A stretch of 64,000 nt of DNA from Paenarthrobacter ureafaciens (lineage in GTDB: Bacteria; Actinomycetota; Actinomycetes; Actinomycetales; Micrococcaceae). The stretch lies in NCBI RefSeq assembly GCF_004028095.1, contig NZ_SBHM01000007.1, positions 2,728,001-2,792,000 on the forward strand, read 5' to 3'. Of the stretch, positions 1 to 11,790 are shown piece by piece. Under the pieces are notes generated by a model that worked only from the letters and a program-made list of their open reading frames with translations, made no database searches and had not been told where the DNA came from. Positions within the stretch are counted from its first letter, which is position 1, and every line of letters begins with the position of its first letter. Position numbers and translations under genes: made by a program.

Positions 1-900
1 GACCACGACGTTCCTGCAGCCCAGGTGCCCTCGCCGCCGATCCCCGAAGGAGTGCCGCTGCCGTCGCCGAAACGGGCCGACGCGGAAAGCGACGGAGCCG
101 CCGAAGGAGGGACCGGCGTCGTACCTGGTCCGGCCGGAGCCGTACCGGGTACCGGCGACGGGTCCGCAGGCCAGGCCCCTCTTGGTGTACCGGCCCTGAT
201 TGATTCCGTCCCGTGGCTGCGCAGCAGTGCCTCCTCCGAGGCTCCTGAACCGGCTGCGCCCGCCCGGCAGTTCACTTCCAGTCCACCCGCGGTGCAGGCT
301 CCCGAGGAAAATGATCCGGACCATGATGGCCAGACCATCATGAAGAGCAGTGTTGCAGTGGACGTTCCTGAGGGTACGGCCGCAGGTGGCTCCTCAACCG
401 GCACCGCAACCGGCCAGGAAGGCGCGGGCAACCACGCCACGGGACCCAGCGTTTTAGCACGGGTGTGCGGGCAGGGACATGCAAACCCGCCCACCTATCC
501 GCAGTGCGCTTCCTGTGGCCTCGCGCTGTCCGGAGACGCGGTCCAGGTGCCACGCCCCAGGCTTGGCCGGATGCGTATCTCCACGGGCGAGTTGATCGAC
601 CTTGATAAGTCGTTGGTCATCGGCAGGCAGCCGTCCGTCTCCAGGGTCCAGGGCGGCACCATGCCTCGCCTCGTCCAGGTGGAAAGCCCCGGGGGAGACA
701 TCTCCCGGTCGCACGTCGAGGTCCGCCTGGAAGGATGGCACGTCATGCTGTGCGACCTGAAGGCGACCAACGGCACCGTTCTTATCCGGGAGGGCCAGGC
801 ACCGCGCCGGCTCGCCCAAAACGAGATGGCCATCCTGCTCGACGGCGACATTGCCGAGTTAGGTGACGACATTTCATTGCGTTTCGAGGAGATTCTTTGA
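1..900 (+). CDS. FHA-domain protein with zinc ribbon, 5' truncated by window edge
   Basis: The reading frame is open from base 1 with no convincing start, so the gene begins upstream; about 299 residues are visible. The first half is Pro/Ala/Gly-rich and probably disordered. A C-x8+-CASCG pair around nt 465-520 looks like a zinc ribbon. From about nt 560 to the end is a forkhead-associated domain (GRQ near the first strand turn, SRSH loop, TNGT motif), which in the family binds phosphothreonine. The stop overlaps the TTG start of the kinase by 4 bp, so the two are translationally coupled; the FHA domain probably reads phosphorylation made by that kinase (inference). No catalytic function is expected. 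Confidence 0.8.
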   Translation, partial: DHDVPAAQVPSPPIPEGVPLPSPKRADAESDGAAEGGTGVVPGPAGAVPGTGDGSAGQAPLGVPALIDSVPWLRSSASSEAPEPAAPARQFTSSPPAVQAPEENDPDHDGQTIMKSSVAVDVPEGTAAGGSSTGTATGQEGAGNHATGPSVLARVCGQGHANPPTYPQCASCGLALSGDAVQVPRPRLGRMRISTGELIDLDKSLVIGRQPSVSRVQGGTMPRLVQVESPGGDISRSHVEVRLEGWHVMLCDLKATNGTVLIREGQAPRRLAQNEMAILLDGDIAELGDDISLRFEEIL

Positions 901-2600
901 GTTCCAAGAGGCCCCCTGCACCGCCTCCCCATATCCCGGGTTTCAAGTACGTCAGCCTGCTGGGATCGGGCGGCTTCTCTGACGTCTTCCTCTTCGAACA
1001 GGACAGGCCGCGCCGCAAGGTAGCGGTCAAGGTGCTGTTGTCCGACCTGAAGACCGAGGGTGCGCGCCGTCGCTTCGAGTCCGAAGCAAACCTGATGGCG
1101 CAACTTTCCTCCCACCCGTACATCGTGACCATCTTCGAAGCGGAGACCACAGAAGACGGACACTCCTACCTGGCCATGGAGTACTGCTCACGGCCCAGCC
1201 TCGATGTGCGGTACAGGCGCCAGCGGTTCAGCGTTGACGAAGTCCTGGCTGTCGGGATCCAAGTGGCTTCCGCCGTCGAGACCGCGCACCGCGCCGGCAT
1301 TGTCCACCGGGACATCAAGCCGGCAAACATCCTGGTCACCGACTACAACCGGCCTGCCCTGACCGACTTCGGCATCTCCGGGACCATCGGCGGGGACAAC
1401 GACGACGACGCCGGAATGTCCATCCCCTGGTCACCCCCTGAGCAGTTCCGCGGCGGGCCCGTGGACGGCGTGCCCGTGGACATCTGGGCCCTGGGTGCAA
1501 CCCTGTACACGCTGCTGGCCGGACGTTCCCCGTTCGTGTTGCCCGGGCAGGACAACTCGCAGCGGGAACTGATTTCCCGCATCACCAACTCCCCGTTGCC
1601 CCGCCTGGGCCGCGCGGATGTTCCCGAATCGCTGGAACTGGTCCTTGCCACTGCCATGGCCAAGTCCCCGGAGTCGCGGTATTCGTCGGCGCATGCCTTT
1701 GCCTTGGCATTGCAGCGCATCCAGGCGGAACTGAACCTGTCGGTGACGCCGTTCGAAGTCCTGGCGGACCCGGGGCACGGGGATGAACAGCACCCGGACG
1801 ACAACGTGGAAGAGACCCGCGTCCGGAGCATCGCTTCGATCGATCCGGATGCGTCCGGAACCGCAACCACCGGTTCGGCCCCCACGTTTCCTGCGCGGAC
1901 GTTCCCGTCCACCATGCCGGGTACGTCCAGCACCGCCGGCACTTCCACCAGCCCTACGCGGCCAAAGCAGCAGTTCCCGGCACCGCAAACCAACCTTCCG
2001 CAGTTCCAATCACCGGGTGTCCACGCGCCCAACGCCGCCCCGGAACCGGAAACGGCCGAGTCGACGGTCTTGCGCGGCTGGCAGCCGCCGGCGCACGATG
2101 ACCTCGCCGCCACGGTCAATCGTTCGGGCCCCGCAGCCGAAGAAGCCGGGGCCCCGGAAGCCGACCACAGCAAACGGAACCTGTGGCTCGGCGTGAGCGG
2201 TGCAGCAGTGTTGGCTGTCGCCGTCGTCGTAGGTGTGGTGCTGGGCGGTTCCGCGCAGCCCAAAGTGGCTCCCAGCGAGACCGCGAGCAAACCGCCCGCA
2301 GACGCCATCAGCGACGGCAATGTGCCCGACGTGACGGGCATCCGCGCCGAGGTCCAGCAAGGCGGCGGCCCCGGACTGGTGGTCTTCAGGTGGGACCCGG
2401 TCGCGCTCAATTCCGGAGACACCTACAAGTGGCGGACCAAGTCGGCCAAGGCGGACGGACCGTACGAATCGACGTTGGCCTCCAACGTGGTACTCCCCGG
2501 TACCACGCAGCTGCCGGTGTGCATCCAGGTGATCGTTGTGCGGGCCGATGGCTCGGCGTCGCCGGGAGGTCCTGAATCCATCGGCTGCCTTGAAAAGTAG
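897..2600 (+). CDS. Membrane-anchored Ser/Thr protein kinase (Hanks type)
   Basis: Full kinase domain in residues 16-280: glycine loop LGSGGFSDV (22-30), VAVK lysine K45, HRD with D139 and KPAN, DFG at 157-159. All catalytic residues are present, so it should be active. A Pro/Thr-rich linker (about 300-420) leads to one transmembrane segment near 428-450. The extracellular tail (about 465-567) resembles a fibronectin type III fold (VVFRW, TYKWR) rather than the PASTA repeats of PknB. TTG start, chosen because it overlaps the preceding stop (TTGA). It lies between FHA proteins and an EssC-like ATPase, so it probably phosphorylates cluster members; targets are inferred. Confidence 0.9.
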   Translation: MSSKRPPAPPPHIPGFKYVSLLGSGGFSDVFLFEQDRPRRKVAVKVLLSDLKTEGARRRFESEANLMAQLSSHPYIVTIFEAETTEDGHSYLAMEYCSRPSLDVRYRRQRFSVDEVLAVGIQVASAVETAHRAGIVHRDIKPANILVTDYNRPALTDFGISGTIGGDNDDDAGMSIPWSPPEQFRGGPVDGVPVDIWALGATLYTLLAGRSPFVLPGQDNSQRELISRITNSPLPRLGRADVPESLELVLATAMAKSPESRYSSAHAFALALQRIQAELNLSVTPFEVLADPGHGDEQHPDDNVEETRVRSIASIDPDASGTATTGSAPTFPARTFPSTMPGTSSTAGTSTSPTRPKQQFPAPQTNLPQFQSPGVHAPNAAPEPETAESTVLRGWQPPAHDDLAATVNRSGPAAEEAGAPEADHSKRNLWLGVSGAAVLAVAVVVGVVLGGSAQPKVAPSETASKPPADAISDGNVPDVTGIRAEVQQGGGPGLVVFRWDPVALNSGDTYKWRTKSAKADGPYESTLASNVVLPGTTQLPVCIQVIVVRADGSASPGGPESIGCLEK

Positions 2601-2645
2601 CCCGTTCCCGAAAGTAACAAACAGTCCTGCAAGGAGGCACAGATC

Positions 2646-3350
2646 ATGGGGGATCTAGCAATAGATTTCTGTGGCGAATGGTACGAACCGTCAGATGAGG
2701 ATGTATTCGACATCGGCCGCGAAGGCGACCTTGAAGTAGATGACAATCCCTACCTGCACCGCCGCTTCCTGCAAATTGCCCGTTACGACGGAATTTGGTG
2801 GCTGAGCAACGTGGGGAGCATGTTGTCGGCAACCATCGCCGACGGCTCGGGCGGCATGCAGGCCTGGCTTGCTCCGGGCGCGCGGATCCCGCTGGTCTTC
2901 AGCCACACGAACGTCATTTTCACGGCGGGCCCCACCACCTACGAATTCGCCGTCCACCTGAAGACTCCGTCCTTCCGGCACGAAGCCCGGGACGAGGACC
3001 AGGCGGGGGACACCACCATCGGGCCCGTTGTTTTCACCGATTCGCAAAAGGCGCTCATCGTGGCCCTGGCCGAACCCATGCTGCGTCGGGATGGCACCGG
3101 ATTCAGTGCCATCCCGTCGTCCGCGGAGGCCGCCAAACGCTTGGGATGGGCGCTGACCCGGTTCAACCGGAAGCTGGACAACGTGTGCGACAAACTCGAC
3201 CGCGTGGGTGTCGTGGGGCTCCGCGGCGGCGCCGGGAAGCTCGCCACCAACCGGCGTGCCCGGCTCGTCGAGCACGCCGTGACCTCACACCTGGTCACCC
3301 CGGCCGACCTGTACTTGCTTGAGACTGAGAGTGGAGTCGACGAAGGATGA
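2646..3350 (+). CDS. Conserved protein, FHA-like N-terminus and winged-helix-like C-terminus
   Basis: 234 residues, no signal peptide or membrane segment. Residues 1-105 read as beta-rich (FDIGREGDL, WWLSNVG, ATIADGSGG), resembling an FHA fold without a clear phosphothreonine-binding GR/S/N set. Residues 125-225 are helical and resemble a winged helix (AEAAKRLGWALTRFNRKLD), the kind of module seen after FHA domains in some actinobacterial proteins. ATG start has a good AAGGAGG upstream. The stop overlaps the ATG of the next gene by 4 bp, so it is co-translated with the EssC-like ATPase. A regulator or adaptor of the kinase/secretion cluster is my inference; no named family is certain. Confidence 0.7.
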   Translation: MGDLAIDFCGEWYEPSDEDVFDIGREGDLEVDDNPYLHRRFLQIARYDGIWWLSNVGSMLSATIADGSGGMQAWLAPGARIPLVFSHTNVIFTAGPTTYEFAVHLKTPSFRHEARDEDQAGDTTIGPVVFTDSQKALIVALAEPMLRRDGTGFSAIPSSAEAAKRLGWALTRFNRKLDNVCDKLDRVGVVGLRGGAGKLATNRRARLVEHAVTSHLVTPADLYLLETESGVDEG

Positions 3351-6300
3351 AGTTTCGCCTGACCCTGCGGCGGGACCCCGCGGAAGCCAAGGACCTGGCC
3401 GTCACGGTGGATGGCCGTGCCACAGTGGCCGACATCGCCACGGAACTGTGGGCCGCGGACCCCGCGCGGAAGGGGACCGAACCGCCGTCGAACCTCTCCA
3501 TCAGCGTGGATGAGGCGTTTGTTGGCGGCGGGCTGTCCGGCCAGGTCCTGCGCCCGACCGACAACCTGCTGGAATCCGGGCTGCGGCCCGGTTCGAAGGT
3601 GTCCCTGACCCAGGTGAGCGAACAATTCGCCTCGAACGCGCCCGGCACCAACCGCGGACCGGCGGCAGCTACCCTGCGCGTCATGGCAGGGCCCGACGCC
3701 GGCCGCGAGTTTTCGCTGCCGTTCGGAACCAGCTACATCGGCCGGGACCGGGACGCCGACGTCAGGCTGTCCGACCCCCTGACGTCCAAGCGGCATGCCC
3801 GCATCACGGTGGGGGAGACGGTGGAAATCGTCGACACGAACTCCGCCAACGGGCTCCTCATGGACGGGCTGCCCGTCACGCGGGCCACGCTGGAATCCTC
3901 GGACACCGTGACATTGGGCGACACCACCGTGGGCGTCGTTTCGCTCTCGCGCAACCACTCCGGAGGACCCACCTCGCCGTTGGTTGACTTCAACAGGTCG
4001 CCGCGGGTGGTTCCCCGGTTCGAGTCGCCCAAGCGCGTGCCGCCGGCGGGCCCCAAACGCCCTGAACACCAGCCGTTCCCGTACATCATGCTGGTCACGC
4101 CGCTGCTGATGGGCGGCGTTCTGTTCGCCCTGACGCAAAACATCCTCTCCGTCATCTTCATGGCCATGATGCCGCTGTTCATCGTGGGGCACTACGTGGA
4201 CCACAAGATGCAGGGCAAGCGGCAGGCCAAGGAAGGGCACAAGCAGTTCAACGCTGCCATGCTGGCGTTCCGGGAAGACATCGACCGGCAGCAGAACATC
4301 GAACGAGCGGTCCGCCTGCAAGAGGCGCCATCGGTCAGCGACACGGTGGATGCCATCTATAAGCTGGGTCCGCTGCTGTGGACCAACAGGCCCGAGCACC
4401 AGCACTTCCTGAGCGTCCGCTTCGGCCTGGGCTCCGCGCCGTCCCGCATCCAGTTCGACGAGCCGGGGGCCAACGAAACCGAGCCGAAGTACATGCGGGA
4501 AATCCAGGAATGCCTGCAGCAGGTGCGGGTGATCGAAGGCGTGCCCATCGTGTCGCAGCTGCGCGCGTCCGGCTCCTTCGGCGTGGCCGGGGACCGCAGC
4601 GTGGTGGACGACGTCGCGCGCGGCATGGTGCTTCAGTTGGTGGGCCTCCACTCGCCCGCGGAACTCGTCCTCACGGCACTGACGTCCCCGCGGTCCCGCG
4701 AACGCTGGGACTGGCTGCAATGGCTGCCCCACGTCGGCTCAGGCCACAGCCCCCTCACGGGCGACCATCTTGCCGCCGGCCCGGGTGCAGGCTCCGCGCT
4801 GTTGTCCCGGCTGGAAGACCTGGTTGAGCAGCGTGAAGCCCAGGCCAAGGAACCGGGTCAACAGCCCCGGCCCGGGCTGAAGAATGAGCACGAAGAGACT
4901 CCCGGACCTGTTGTGCCCACGGTGTTGGTGGTGGTGGAAGACGATGCACCCGTGGACCGTGGACGCCTTACCCGTTTGGTGGAACGCGGTCCGGATTTTG
5001 GCGTCCACGTCATGTGGGTGGCCGCCAACGTGCAGTCGTTGCCTGCCGCATGCCGGGACTTCCTCTCGGTCGACGGCGATCACGGCACCACGACGGGCCA
5101 GGTCCGGCTGGGCCGGCACACCTATCCGGTGAGCTGCGAAAGCCTCGACGTTGAGCTGGCCACGCAACTGGCCCGCATGATGTCTCCGCTGGTGGACGTC
5201 GGCAACCCGCTCGAGGACGACTCGGACCTGCCGCGCGCCGTTTCCTACGCCACGTTGATCGGCAAGGACCTGATGGACAAACCACAGGCCGTGGCCGAGC
5301 GCTGGCAGGAAAACAACTCTGTCCATGCCACCGCCGTGCCCAACCGCAAGGACAACGGCAGCCTCCGGGCCTTGGTTGGTTCCAAGGGTGTTGAGCCGTT
5401 CTACCTGGACCTGAAGAACGAGGGCCCCCACGCCCTGGTGGGTGGAACCACCGGTGCAGGCAAGTCGGAGTTCCTCCAGTCCTGGGTCATGGGCATGGCT
5501 GCTGCGTACAGCCCGGACCGGGTGAGCTTCCTCTTTGTCGATTACAAAGGTGGAGCTGCGTTCGCGGACTGCCTGCACCTGCCGCATACCGTTGGCCTGG
5601 TCACCGACCTCTCGCCGCACCTTGTCCGGCGTGCCCTGACCTCGCTCCGTGCCGAGCTGCACTACCGCGAACGGCTCCTGAACCGGAAGAAGGCCAAGGA
5701 CCTGCTCGCCCTGCAGCGCGAAGCGGACCCCGAGGCTCCGCCCTACCTCATCATCATCGTGGACGAATTCGCCGCGCTGGCCACCGAGGTCCCCGAATTC
5801 GTGGACGGCGTTGTTGACGTGGCCGCGCGTGGCCGTTCCCTTGGCCTGCACTTGATCCTTGCCACGCAGCGGCCGGCCGGCGTCATCAAGGACAACCTGC
5901 GCGCCAACACCAACCTCCGCGTCGCCCTGCGCATGGCCGATGAAGTGGATGCCGTGGACATTCTTGGTGTTCCGACAGCCGCCTACTTCGATCCCTCCAT
6001 CCCGGGCCGCGGTGCGGCGAAGACCGGGCCCGGGAGGATCCAGGGTTTCCAGACCGGTTATGCCGGCGGCTGGACCACGGAGAAGCCGCAACGGCCCCGC
6101 ATCGACATCGTGGAGATGGCCTTCGGCTCCGGACCTTCCTGGGAGCCGCCGCCTGCGACGGAGATCGCCGAGGAACCGGCCGGACCGAACGACATCGCAC
6201 GGATGACGGCCAACATCATCAGGGCGGCTGACGTCCTGGCAATCGAGCCGCCGCGCAAGCCTTGGCTTAACGAGCTGGCCACCACGTACGACTTCTCCAA

Positions 6301-7795
6301 GCTGCCCAACCCCCGTACCGATGAACGGCTCCTTCTTGGCGTTGCGGACGATCCCGCCCACCAGGACCAGCCCACGGTGTTCTACGAGCCGGACAAGGAC
6401 GGCAACATGGCCGTCTACGGCACGGGTGGTTCAGGTAAGTCGGCGGCACTGCGCGGCATCGCCATTGCCGCTGCCGTGACGCCCCGCGGCGGTCCCGTAC
6501 ACGTCTACGGCATCGACTGCGGATCTTCGGGCCTGAAGATGCTTGAGGGCCTACCGCACGTGGGAGAGGTCATCAACGGCGACGACGTCGAACGCGTCGG
6601 CCGCCTGCTGCGCTGGCTCAAGGAGATCGCGGATGAGAGGGCCACGAGGTTTGCCGAAGTCCGGGCTTCCACCATCGTCGAATACCGCCAATTGGCTGCC
6701 CGGCCGGATGAGAAGCGCATTTTCGTCATGGTGGACGGCATGTCCTCCTTCCGCGAATCCTACGAATACAGCAACCTTTCTTCGCTGTGGGATATCTTCC
6801 TGCAGCTCGCCACGGACGGCCGTCCCCTCGGTATCCACCTCGTGGTGAGCGGCGACCGACCCAACTCCGTACCGGCGTCGCTCCTTGCCTCCATCCAGAA
6901 GCGGCTGGTGCTTCGCTTGAGCTCGGAAGACGATTACATGACGCTGGACGTCCCCAAGGACGTGCTGAACGCAGCGTCACCTCCGGGGCGCGGGCTCCTG
7001 GACGGATTGGAAGTGCAGTTGGCGGTGCTGGGCGGCAACTCCAACCTGGCCCTGCAGGCGCGCGAAGTGTCCAAGCTCAGCCAGGCCATGCTCCGGCAGG
7101 GGCTCAGCCAGGCTCCACAGATCCAACGGCTCCCCGAACTGGTGGACCTGGACATCCTGCCCGTGGGAGCCGTGGACAATCCCATCATCGGCGTCGACGA
7201 CGAGACCCTCGGCTCCGCCGCCATTGCCGCGAAAGGCCCCTTGCTGCTGGCAGGGCCTCCGGGTTCCGGGCGAACGGTCGCCCTTGTCACGTTGGCCTAC
7301 GCGCTACGCCGGTCCAACCCGCGGACCGACCTCATCTACATCGGCTCGCGCCGTTCCACGGTTGCCTCCTTGAACATCTGGAGCCGTGCCCTGGTGGGTC
7401 CGGACGAGGTGTCCGATGTGGTGGATGACCTGGTGGACAAGGCAAGCGACAACCCGGGAACCATGGCGATCTTCATTGAGGGCCTCACGGAGTTCACCGA
7501 TACCCTCGCCGAGTCCGGCGTCGGTCGCCTGGTGACGGCCGCCATCAAGGCCGACCAGTGGGTAGTTGGCGAGTCCGAAACCTCCACATGGTCGCAGGCG
7601 TGGTCCTTGGCGCAGCCCTTCAAATCCGGGCGCAGAGGACTGCTGCTCAACCCCGGCGACGTGGAAGGGGACAGCCTCCTCAACACGTCACTGGGACGGC
7701 TCAGCAAGGACTTCATCCCGGGCCGCGGGTACATCGTGGGACGCGGCAAAGTACGGAAACTGCAGGTTGCCATGCCGCCCGAAAACCGGAGCTAG
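3347..7795 (+). CDS. FtsK/SpoIIIE-type ATPase with FHA domain, EssC/EccC-like (type VII secretion motor)
   Basis: 1482 residues, the size of EssC. Order: beta-rich N-terminus (1-95, ubiquitin-like or degenerate FHA), FHA domain (about 120-200, with YIGRDRDADV, TSKRHA, NSANGL), two transmembrane helices (about 243-285), then three ATPase modules. Module 1 has Walker A GTTGAGKS near residue 700 and Walker B LIIIVDEFA; module 2 has GTGGSGKS near 1025 and a weak Walker B (FVMVDGM); module 3 has GPPGSGRT near 1302 with Arg in place of the Walker lysine. In EssC/EccC proteins the modules drive and gate export of WXG100-type substrates at the inner membrane. The FHA at the N-terminus is the firmicute EssC plan rather than mycobacterial EccC. 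No ESX substrate gene is visible in the window. Confidence 0.88.
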   Translation: MKFRLTLRRDPAEAKDLAVTVDGRATVADIATELWAADPARKGTEPPSNLSISVDEAFVGGGLSGQVLRPTDNLLESGLRPGSKVSLTQVSEQFASNAPGTNRGPAAATLRVMAGPDAGREFSLPFGTSYIGRDRDADVRLSDPLTSKRHARITVGETVEIVDTNSANGLLMDGLPVTRATLESSDTVTLGDTTVGVVSLSRNHSGGPTSPLVDFNRSPRVVPRFESPKRVPPAGPKRPEHQPFPYIMLVTPLLMGGVLFALTQNILSVIFMAMMPLFIVGHYVDHKMQGKRQAKEGHKQFNAAMLAFREDIDRQQNIERAVRLQEAPSVSDTVDAIYKLGPLLWTNRPEHQHFLSVRFGLGSAPSRIQFDEPGANETEPKYMREIQECLQQVRVIEGVPIVSQLRASGSFGVAGDRSVVDDVARGMVLQLVGLHSPAELVLTALTSPRSRERWDWLQWLPHVGSGHSPLTGDHLAAGPGAGSALLSRLEDLVEQREAQAKEPGQQPRPGLKNEHEETPGPVVPTVLVVVEDDAPVDRGRLTRLVERGPDFGVHVMWVAANVQSLPAACRDFLSVDGDHGTTTGQVRLGRHTYPVSCESLDVELATQLARMMSPLVDVGNPLEDDSDLPRAVSYATLIGKDLMDKPQAVAERWQENNSVHATAVPNRKDNGSLRALVGSKGVEPFYLDLKNEGPHALVGGTTGAGKSEFLQSWVMGMAAAYSPDRVSFLFVDYKGGAAFADCLHLPHTVGLVTDLSPHLVRRALTSLRAELHYRERLLNRKKAKDLLALQREADPEAPPYLIIIVDEFAALATEVPEFVDGVVDVAARGRSLGLHLILATQRPAGVIKDNLRANTNLRVALRMADEVDAVDILGVPTAAYFDPSIPGRGAAKTGPGRIQGFQTGYAGGWTTEKPQRPRIDIVEMAFGSGPSWEPPPATEIAEEPAGPNDIARMTANIIRAADVLAIEPPRKPWLNELATTYDFSKLPNPRTDERLLLGVADDPAHQDQPTVFYEPDKDGNMAVYGTGGSGKSAALRGIAIAAAVTPRGGPVHVYGIDCGSSGLKMLEGLPHVGEVINGDDVERVGRLLRWLKEIADERATRFAEVRASTIVEYRQLAARPDEKRIFVMVDGMSSFRESYEYSNLSSLWDIFLQLATDGRPLGIHLVVSGDRPNSVPASLLASIQKRLVLRLSSEDDYMTLDVPKDVLNAASPPGRGLLDGLEVQLAVLGGNSNLALQAREVSKLSQAMLRQGLSQAPQIQRLPELVDLDILPVGAVDNPIIGVDDETLGSAAIAAKGPLLLAGPPGSGRTVALVTLAYALRRSNPRTDLIYIGSRRSTVASLNIWSRALVGPDEVSDVVDDLVDKASDNPGTMAIFIEGLTEFTDTLAESGVGRLVTAAIKADQWVVGESETSTWSQAWSLAQPFKSGRRGLLLNPGDVEGDSLLNTSLGRLSKDFIPGRGYIVGRGKVRKLQVAMPPENRS

Positions 7796-7894
7796 GATTT
7801 GCGTCTTCGCTGGTGTGTGTAGGAGGATGCCGGAAACGTACCGCACTTCCGGACCGCTCAAAGCGCCCCAACGCCCCCAGCGAGGTCATGCCCC

Positions 7895-8560
7895 ATGCAA
7901 CCCACCGTTCTCCCTGCCGCCGTGCCCGCCTCCAGTCGGCGCCGCGTCCCTGCCGTTGTGGCGGGCGTACTGCTCGCCGCCGCCGTATGGCTGGCACCGC
8001 AGGGCACTGCCCACGCAGCGCCCTGCATCCCGGAGACGGCGGGAAGTTGTCCCTCCGTGGAAGCCCCGGGAGATCCGACTCCCACCGAACAGGTCCTCGC
8101 ACCTGAAGTAACGAATACCAAGCCGGCGCCGGACCGTGACGTGAAGCCCGCGCCTGAACCAACCCGCGTCCACGACCGGAAGCAACCCGCGCCTGCTCCG
8201 GCTCCGGCAGCTCCCGCGCCGGCCGTCCAAGCGCCGCAGCCCGCCGTAGTCCAAGCCCCGGCGACTCTAGAGCCTGAGGTGGCCGAAACGCCGTCGGAAA
8301 CTCCGACGGCGGCACCCACCGCTACAGCCACCGCCACGGCGAGTGCGACGCGGTCTGCCTCGCCGAGTCCCTCGAAGTCCTCCAATTGGGACACACCGAT
8401 CGATCAGGGCAAAGAAACCCAGGCCGCAGTCCTGGCCACGGGCAACTTCTCCGGGCCCAACATGCTGGGGCTTTTCGGCATCCTGGGCGGGGTACTGCTT
8501 GTTGGTTTGGGCGGCCTTGCGTTCGCGCTGTGGAGCAAGAACCGCCTGTCGTCGCACTGA
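7895..8560 (+). CDS. Exported Pro/Ala/Thr-rich protein with C-terminal membrane anchor
   Basis: 221 residues. N-terminal signal peptide (about 1-42: basic start, hydrophobic VVAGVLLAAAVWLA, AHA cleavage site). A short Cys-containing segment follows (PCIPETAGSCP), then about 110 residues of Pro/Ala/Thr-rich low-complexity sequence that could span the cell wall. A C-terminal hydrophobic helix (about 184-210, LGLFGILGGVLLVGLGGLAF) ends in a short basic tail. There is no LPXTG motif, so it is membrane-anchored rather than sortase-linked. It starts 99 bp after the EssC-like gene on the same strand and probably belongs to that cluster. No enzyme domain is recognisable. Confidence 0.7.
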   Translation: MQPTVLPAAVPASSRRRVPAVVAGVLLAAAVWLAPQGTAHAAPCIPETAGSCPSVEAPGDPTPTEQVLAPEVTNTKPAPDRDVKPAPEPTRVHDRKQPAPAPAPAAPAPAVQAPQPAVVQAPATLEPEVAETPSETPTAAPTATATATASATRSASPSPSKSSNWDTPIDQGKETQAAVLATGNFSGPNMLGLFGILGGVLLVGLGGLAFALWSKNRLSSH

Positions 8561-8592
8561 GCGGCCCGCCACATAATGTCCGGGGTGTATAG

Positions 8593-11747
<3,155 letters not shown>

Positions 11748-11754
11748 GGCTCCC

Positions 11755-11790
11755 ATGATCCGCGCACTGGCCATCGCCAACTACCGCTAG
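11755..11790 (+). pseudogene. Stub of an AAA ATPase gene (first 11 codons only)
   Basis: Seven bases after the IMPase stop, a start with TAGGG upstream opens an 11-codon frame MIRALAIANYR that ends at TAG. This is the typical N-terminus of RecF/SMC-like AAA ATPases (M-I-[RK]-x-L-x-[IV]-x-N-[FY]-R, which normally continues with S-[LF]). Nothing downstream continues it on this strand; instead the reverse-strand monooxygenase stop codon overlaps the break. It reads as the left edge of a deletion or replacement. The identification rests on only 11 residues plus position and ribosome site. Confidence 0.5.

Noticed and set aside
2939-6361. Long reverse-strand open frames (2939-4732 and 4739-6361) under the EssC-like gene
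   Set aside because: They lie opposite a protein with clear domains, have low-complexity His/Arg/Gly-rich translations and no ribosome sites; typical high-GC antisense frames.
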